DNA of 64,000 nt from an alpha proteobacterium SCGC AAA536-K22. GTDB lineage: Bacteria; Pseudomonadota; Alphaproteobacteria; Puniceispirillales; Marisalimonadaceae. Each line of letters starts with the position of its first letter. Positions within the stretch are counted from its first letter, which is position 1. The notes under the pieces were generated by a model. It saw only the letters and a list, made by a program, of their open reading frames with translations, was not told where the DNA came from and did not search any database. The position numbers and the translations under genes are program-made. Positions 59,601 through 64,000 of the stretch are shown in pieces. The stretch spans positions 1-64,000 of the forward strand of contig ATWQ01000005.1 of the NCBI GenBank assembly GCA_000421325.1. The letters are read 5' to 3'.

Positions 59601-60210
59601 TCAAAGTCCAATTAGGATTTTCATCTTTTATCTTCTTTTCAAAAACCCATTCATCTTTAACAAGAATTTCTTTATCTGTATCGCCATCAATAATTTTTTC
59701 ATTTTTATCCATTAGTGCTGTTATTTGTAATGTTTCAAACATAACATAAATTTTTATTGCAGTTTTGGTTATTACAGATGACACGATTTCGTTTTTTTCA
59801 ACAGATTTTAGATCAATTATTAGTGTTTCATTTTCCTTGTTTCTATCGTCAATTGCACCTTTAAAACTTTTTAAAACAGATGGTTTGATAAAATCTTTTA
59901 TAGTGTCTAAATTACCACTTACAAAACTTTTAAGTACCATTTCGAAAAAGGTTTTTGATCCATTTAAAAAGTCTACATTATTAAAATTTGGATCAACTTT
60001 CAAAATTTTATTTATTTCAATATTACCTGAGTTGATTTTGCTAGACTTTAATGAGATTACATTTGAATATTGTTTTGGTTTGTTCTTTTCACTTAAATTG
60101 TTATCTTCTAAACCAGTTTTTGTACCTAATATATTTTTTAACCTAAAAATTAAAAAAATTGCTATAACCCCAAATATTAATATATCTAAATATGGAAATC
60201 CATTTTGCAT
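59581..60210 (-). CDS. Tim44/TimA-like inner-membrane protein
   Basis: One N-terminal membrane segment (about residues 7-23, YLDILIFGVIAIFLIF) is followed by a linker and a C-terminal Tim44-like domain (MVLKSFVSGNLDTIKDFI; DEWVFEKKI near the end). Mitochondrial Tim44 tethers Hsp70 to the translocase; bacterial TimA proteins are membrane-bound with unclear roles. It diverges from secB, a classic alphaproteobacterial arrangement. Confidence 0.85.
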   Translation of the reverse strand: MQNGFPYLDILIFGVIAIFLIFRLKNILGTKTGLEDNNLSEKNKPKQYSNVISLKSSKINSGNIEINKILKVDPNFNNVDFLNGSKTFFEMVLKSFVSGNLDTIKDFIKPSVLKSFKGAIDDRNKENETLIIDLKSVEKNEIVSSVITKTAIKIYVMFETLQITALMDKNEKIIDGDTDKEILVKDEWVFEKKIKDENPNWTLIETKSF

Positions 60211-60337
60211 GTTTGTGACACCGTAGTTGTTATTAATTAAATTTAATTATTATCTTATACAAAATAAATTAAAAATTAATACTTATTATTGTTCATTTAC
60301 CTTATATTAAATAAAATTAAATAAATTAGAGTGTTTG

Positions 60338-60766
60338 ATGAAAAAAGTAAATGAAAATACGGAATCTGATATAAAATTAATCAAACATTATATCAGAGAT
60401 CTATCATTTGAAAATCCTCAGTCTTTAAATGAAAATAATCCATATAATAATAATAATAATAATATTTCTGAAAATATGAGTTTTGTTCACGAACCTTTTG
60501 AAAAATACTTTTTTGGTATAACCATGAAATACTCATGCGAATGTTTATCAACAAAAATTGAAAAAAAACTTTTTGTCCTAGAATTGGATTATTTTGGTTT
60601 GTTTAAAATTATAAGTAATAAATCTTACCATCAAGCTGATTTAACAAAAGTAGGCGCAAAATTAATTTTTCCGTTTGTAAAATCAATCGTTGAAGATATC
60701 AGTAGCAAGGGTGGTAGTGTATCAATTTCTTTAAAAGATATTGATTTTAAACTAGTTAAAAGTTAA
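60338..60766 (+). CDS. secB: Export chaperone SecB
   Basis: Tetrameric chaperone that keeps preproteins unfolded for SecA. YIRDLSFENPQS is the N-terminal family motif, followed by the beta-sheet core and the C-terminal VGAKLIFPFVKSIVEDI helix. A run of six AAT codons (60446-60463) gives a poly-asparagine insert right after the first strand. I chose ATG at 60338 (142 residues); a TTG one codon earlier is the alternative. The stop overlaps the dnaQ stop by 4 bases. Confidence 0.9.
   Translation: MKKVNENTESDIKLIKHYIRDLSFENPQSLNENNPYNNNNNNISENMSFVHEPFEKYFFGITMKYSCECLSTKIEKKLFVLELDYFGLFKIISNKSYHQADLTKVGAKLIFPFVKSIVEDISSKGGSVSISLKDIDFKLVKS
60446..60463 (+). repeat. (AAT)6 trinucleotide repeat inside secB
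   Basis: Six exact AAT units in the secB frame encode six asparagines. Gain or loss of units would keep the frame, so this can be a polymorphic length tract. Confidence 0.9.
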
Positions 60767-61470
60767 CTTTTTAATTTTTTCCAGATACTGTTAGGTATTT
60801 CTTTTATATTCCTTCTGTGAAGTTCATTATCGTCTATGTTCAGAAAAATGTTCTTCTGGATTCTTGTTTTATTATTTTTGTATAAACTATTAATGTCTAA
60901 TGTTGAGTGTTGATAATCTAAATTTGTTATGTTTAACTCATTAGTAAAATCTAGTTTTGTTTGCTTTCCTCCTATCAACTCTAAGTATACGTGTGAGAGT
61001 AATTTAGCATCCTTAAGTGCGCCATGAATTTCTCGGTTAGAGATGTCTATATCAAATTTTCTACATAGTGAATCTAGACCCACAGATTGGCCGACAAATA
61101 TTTTTTTTGCTAATAACATCGTATCAATGATAATATTATCTAATTCTACTTTATCACATTTCCTTAGTTCTGAGTTAATAAACCCAAGATCAAAAGGGGC
61201 ATTATGTATTATAATTTTGCTATCTGAAACAAAATTCATAAATTGGTCTGCTATATCAATAAATTTAGGTTTGTCTTTCAAAAAATCTGAGTTAAGTCCG
61301 TGAATTTTAAGTGCTTGTAGATCTGAATTTTTCTCTGGATTAAGGTAATAGTGAAAATAATTTCCTGTCTGTACATGGTTCTCTAGCTCAATTATGCCAA
61401 TCTCTACTATTCTATCTCCATTATTGGAGTCCAACCCTGTAGTCTCTGTATCCAAAACTATTTCTCTCAT
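60763..61470 (-). CDS. dnaQ: DNA polymerase III epsilon subunit
   Basis: Proofreading 3'-5' exonuclease of the replicase. DEDDh residues are in VLDTETTGLDS, IIHNAPFDLGF, and HGALKDAKLL. The 235-residue length is usual, with the C-terminal tail that binds the alpha subunit. It overlaps coaE by 4 bases (ATGA). Located beside the probable origin, as in many alphaproteobacteria. Confidence 0.95.
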   Translation of the reverse strand: MREIVLDTETTGLDSNNGDRIVEIGIIELENHVQTGNYFHYYLNPEKNSDLQALKIHGLNSDFLKDKPKFIDIADQFMNFVSDSKIIIHNAPFDLGFINSELRKCDKVELDNIIIDTMLLAKKIFVGQSVGLDSLCRKFDIDISNREIHGALKDAKLLSHVYLELIGGKQTKLDFTNELNITNLDYQHSTLDINSLYKNNKTRIQKNIFLNIDDNELHRRNIKEIPNSIWKKLKS

Positions 61471-62081
61471 AGTTTTAAAACTTTCTTTTTAAAAATTATT
61501 ATTATTAGATATATAGAAATTATAAAAAAGCTTGTTAATTTTCCATAAGACGTTGAGATTAGATATGGATTTCTTTCTATCTTCATCTGAGTATTCCACT
61601 GTGCTTTTTTTATAAGATTAAATTTTTGTAGGCTCATATTAGGCCTTGCAAGAACCCTAGTTTCTTGTTTTTTTTCACTTGTATAAACTAAAAATATATA
61701 ATCACAAATTTTATCAGTTCCCGTTTCGTATAATAACGGAACGTCAAGTGCAATTATAAATGATTTAGCTTTACTTTTAATAAAGGCGTCCCTTCTTTTT
61801 TGTACCAAAGGATGTAGAATATTTTCTAAAATTTTTCTATTTTTTCTATTCGTAAAGATTTTAATGCTTAATAATTTTTTATCTATATTTTTTTCATTTA
61901 CTTGAGTTGAAATAACGTCAGGCCATAATTGACATACTTGGTTTTTAACTAAGTTGTTATTTTCTAATATATCTTTAACTTCTTTATCTGAGTCAAAAAT
62001 AGGTATATTAAATCGCTTTAACATTTGAGCAATTGTTGTCTTTCCCATTCCTATGGAGCCTGTTATACCAATAACAATCAT
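61467..62081 (-). CDS. coaE: Dephospho-CoA kinase
   Basis: Last step of coenzyme A synthesis. The P-loop is GITGSIGMGKTTIAQML; FDSDKEVKDIL, HPLVQKRRDAF and ALDVPLLYETG are further signatures. The 204-residue length is normal. The C-terminus ends in an isoleucine-rich helix and a lysine tail. It is the first gene left of the probable origin. In relatives maf and aroE usually precede it; both are missing here. Confidence 0.94.
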   Translation of the reverse strand: MIVIGITGSIGMGKTTIAQMLKRFNIPIFDSDKEVKDILENNNLVKNQVCQLWPDVISTQVNEKNIDKKLLSIKIFTNRKNRKILENILHPLVQKRRDAFIKSKAKSFIIALDVPLLYETGTDKICDYIFLVYTSEKKQETRVLARPNMSLQKFNLIKKAQWNTQMKIERNPYLISTSYGKLTSFFIISIYLIIIIFKKKVLKL

Positions 62082-62367
62082 TAAAGATATATTTTAACTG
62101 TCAATAAATTGTTAATAATTTTGTCTCACCTAAAAAAACTATTTAATAATTAAACAATTTATGCATTTATTCATATTTTAACAACATCTGAATAAAAATA
62201 AAAAATAAAATAAAAAATTGTTAATAAACTTAATTTTCATTATATATAAGTCTTACAAATTTTTATATATTGTGGATAACTTTTTAATATATAAAGTTAT
62301 CCACAAAAGTTTATGTCCTACTACTACAATTAAAATTTCTTAATATTTTTTAACAAAGAGGTTTAAT
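62082..62367. other. Probable chromosomal replication origin (oriC)
   Basis: This 286-base gap between divergent coaE and hemE holds two perfect DnaA boxes, two looser box-like sites (TGTTAATAA at 62110 and 62219) and a very A/T-rich stretch at about 62190-62260 that could be the unwinding element. In Caulobacter and other alphaproteobacteria the origin lies next to hemE. Most genes on either side run away from this point. The hemE promoter must also be within it. Confidence 0.75.
62270..62306. repeat. Inverted pair of consensus DnaA boxes
   Basis: TTGTGGATAAC and GTTATCCACAA form an 11-base perfect inverted repeat around a 15-base A/T-rich centre. Each arm holds the exact DnaA box TTATCCACA (or its complement). 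Confidence 0.85.
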
Positions 62368-63393
62368 GTGAATAATACACAAAACATTTTTTTAAAAAAC
62401 AATAAGTTAAATATCCCTATATGGTTTTTACGACAATCTGGTAGACATATACCCGAATATTTTAAACTAAGAAATCAAGAGAGCAATTTTATTGATTTTT
62501 GTTTAAATAAAGAACTTGTTGTTAAAAGTACTAAGTTACCCCTAAAGTATTATGATTTAGATGCCGCTATTGTTTTTTCAGACATTTTAATGATTCCTTG
62601 GGCAGTAGATAGAAAAGTAAATTTTATTAAAGGCATTGGTCCACAGTTAGAACCTATGATACCAGATGAAACACAAATTTTAAAAAATATAAACATTTTC
62701 AATAAACTAAAACCATTAAAAGATTCCATATCAATTTTAAGAAAAGATCTACCTAAATCTAAAAGTTTAATTGGCTTTGCAGGTGCTCCTTGGACGTTAG
62801 CTTGCTACATGATTGAAGGTCAAAGTAGTAAAGATTTCGTTAATACTAGAAAAGCTCTTTGGAATTCGAATAAGTGGTTCATGGATCTATTAGACACTTT
62901 ATCAATTTACGTTGCTGAAAAATTGGAAATGCAAGCTAATGCTGGTGCTGATGTTTTAATGATATTTGATTCTTGGTCTCATATGATTCCTAATAGTTTT
63001 TTCAAACAATGTGGTATTAATCCAACAGCAAAAATTGTTGATACTTTAAGGTCGAAGAATATTTCTAAACCTATCATTGGCTTTCCATTTAAAGCGGGGT
63101 CTTCTTTAATAAACTACTCATATGAGAGTAATGTTGATTGTCTTGCTTTAGACTGGACAGTAGATTTGAATTGGGCAAAGAAAAACATAAATTCTCTAAT
63201 TACTATTCAAGGAAATCTAGATCCAGCTTCTCTTATTCCTAATAAAAGTGTTTTTTTGGAAAAAAATGTTCTTTCTATATTAGATATAATGAAAGATAAT
63301 AAATTTATATTTAATGTTGGTCATGGCCTAACCCCTGATTGCAAAATTAATAATGTCAAGAAAGTGATTGATATTGTTAAAAATTATAAATGA
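62368..63393 (+). CDS. hemE: Uroporphyrinogen decarboxylase
   Basis: Heme pathway enzyme that turns uroporphyrinogen III into coproporphyrinogen III. The N-terminal signature is IWFLRQSGRHIPEY and the second is GFAGAPWTLACYMIEG. The Asp of the active site lies in FSDILMIPWA. The 341-residue length is normal. GTG start with AAAGAGG upstream; an ATG two bases earlier is out of frame and hits a stop at once. hemE-hemJ-rho is the standard order. Confidence 0.96.
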   Translation: MNNTQNIFLKNNKLNIPIWFLRQSGRHIPEYFKLRNQESNFIDFCLNKELVVKSTKLPLKYYDLDAAIVFSDILMIPWAVDRKVNFIKGIGPQLEPMIPDETQILKNINIFNKLKPLKDSISILRKDLPKSKSLIGFAGAPWTLACYMIEGQSSKDFVNTRKALWNSNKWFMDLLDTLSIYVAEKLEMQANAGADVLMIFDSWSHMIPNSFFKQCGINPTAKIVDTLRSKNISKPIIGFPFKAGSSLINYSYESNVDCLALDWTVDLNWAKKNINSLITIQGNLDPASLIPNKSVFLEKNVLSILDIMKDNKFIFNVGHGLTPDCKINNVKKVIDIVKNYK

Positions 63394-63404
63394 AAAAAAC
63401 GTAA

Positions 63405-63836
63405 TTGTATTATGATATAATTAAATCTTTACACTTTGTTGCCGTTATATCTTGGATGGTAGGATTATTATACCTACCAAGATTATTTGTCTATCATAAT
63501 GACAAAAAAGAAATGACTGAAATAGACATCACTTTTCTTCTAATGGAATACCGTCTTTTAAAATATATAATGAATCCTGCTCTAATTATAACTTATTTAT
63601 TAGGTATAATTTTAGTTTATGAAAATAATTATCTCCTAGCTGAAAATTATTTTTTGTTAAAATTAGTTTTGGTTTTTGCTCTATCTGTGTTTCACATATA
63701 TTTATCTATTCTTTACAAAGATTTTAAAAAAGGCTATAGATGTAAAAAAACCAAATTTTACAGAATAATCAATGAAATACCAACTATATTAATGATAGTT
63801 ATAATTTTACTAGTTGTAGTTAAACCAGACTTCTAG
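63405..63836 (+). CDS. hemJ: Protoporphyrinogen oxidase HemJ
   Basis: Membrane protoporphyrinogen IX oxidase of most alphaproteobacteria. The first helix has SLHFVAVISWMVGLLYLPRLF with the conserved histidine (quoted part LHFVAVISWM), and about four helices are visible in 143 residues. The start is unusual: an ATG overlapping the hemE stop is followed in frame by AAA AAA ACG TAA, then TTG, the first usable start. No clear Shine-Dalgarno precedes this TTG. Confidence 0.9.
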   Translation: MYYDIIKSLHFVAVISWMVGLLYLPRLFVYHNDKKEMTEIDITFLLMEYRLLKYIMNPALIITYLLGIILVYENNYLLAENYFLLKLVLVFALSVFHIYLSILYKDFKKGYRCKKTKFYRIINEIPTILMIVIILLVVVKPDF

Positions 63837-63869
63837 ATTACTTAGAAACCCTCCCTATAAGAGAATCAA

Positions 63870-64000
63870 ATGCACTTAAAAGATTTAAAAGCAAAAAACC
63901 CTTCTGATTTGTTAATCTATGCAGAAAGTTTAGACATTGAAAATGCGAGCACTCTAAGAAAACAAGATATGATGTTCGCTTGTCTAAAAAAGTTAGCTGA
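63870..64000 (+). CDS. rho: Transcription termination factor Rho (5' part only)
   Basis: Only 43 codons lie in the window; the gene continues past the right edge. The start MHLKDLKAKNPSDLLIYAE matches the Rho N-terminal helix bundle of alphaproteobacteria, and the position after hemE-hemJ is diagnostic. AGAG lies 6 bases before the ATG. Rho ends transcripts lacking hairpin terminators, which matters here because only two intrinsic terminators were found. Confidence 0.9.
   Translation, partial: MHLKDLKAKNPSDLLIYAESLDIENASTLRKQDMMFACLKKLA

Noticed and set aside
19160-63404. Possible reassignment of TAA as a sense codon, suggested by trmB and the hemJ leader
   Set aside because: TAA ends many intact genes in this window, such as rpsT, at the expected length, so it is a normal stop.
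1-64000. CRISPR array, prophage, insertion sequence, toxin-antitoxin pair, tRNA or rRNA genes
   Set aside because: No spaced repeats, transposase or phage genes, or structural RNA sequences were recognised; gene content is syntenic housekeeping throughout.

Overview
This 64 kb window reads as the chromosome of a free-living, very A+T-rich, streamlined alphaproteobacterium, most likely marine. The evidence is gene order and gene density. The blocks rpsT-mutM-ubiE-ubiB-coaBC, rimI/tsaB to pnp, nfuA-trpS-murJ-glnD-mutS, dapB, dnaJ-dnaK-grpE/rph-rdgB-hemW, hisBH-A-F-E-HIT, and Tim44/secB/dnaQ/coaE next to hemE-hemJ-rho are classic alphaproteobacterial neighbourhoods. Intergenic gaps are mostly under 100 bases, many genes overlap by 4 bases, and no insertion sequence, prophage, CRISPR array, rRNA or tRNA gene was seen. 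A glnD gene of full length argues against the most reduced SAR11-type genomes; I cannot name the lineage.

Layout. 1-313: A+T-rich gap with the rpsT terminator; dnaA is expected just left of the window. 314-1505 (minus): rpsT, mutM. 1584-9223 (plus): ubiquinone genes ubiE-ubiB, a coaBC gene with an unusual N-terminal helix-turn-helix domain, a MoeB/ThiF protein, an SH3-domain protein, then fabA-fabB-fabI. 9231-28809 (minus): one long run holding enoyl-CoA hydratase, pnp-rpsO-truB-rbfA-infB-nusA-rimP (RNA and translation), trmB (interrupted by an in-frame stop), metK, lnt, corC, ybeY, phoH, miaB, plsC-olsB-like acyltransferases, rimI and tsaB. 28907-39728: a secreted deacetylase, a Bax-like glucosaminidase, nfuA, trpS, murJ, glnD, mutS. 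39868-48414: malic enzyme, a PfkB sugar/nucleoside kinase, a lipoprotein, dapB and the DnaJ-DnaK-GrpE chaperones behind a good sigma-32-type promoter. 48566-55054: rph-rdgB-hemW, an LppC-like lipoprotein, rsmI, a BON lipoprotein, gshB. 55051-62081: HIT, histidine genes, Smr, Tim44-like, secB, dnaQ, coaE. 62082-62367: a probable replication origin with two perfect DnaA boxes in inverted orientation. 62368-end: hemE, hemJ and the start of rho.

How it fits together. From the probable origin at about 62.2 kb, most genes are transcribed away from it on both sides, so they run with the replication fork. Nearly all content is housekeeping: translation, RNA decay, envelope biogenesis, fatty acids, quinone, heme, CoA, histidine, protein folding and repair. 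Several genes usually found at these positions in related genomes are missing (hrcA, ylxR, dut, yraN, maf, aroE), which fits genome reduction. I found no convincing unknown multi-gene system. The best second looks are the HTH-CoaBC fusion, the interrupted trmB, the origin, the CIRCE-free heat-shock promoters, and the systematic tail-to-tail overlap of convergent genes without intrinsic terminators.
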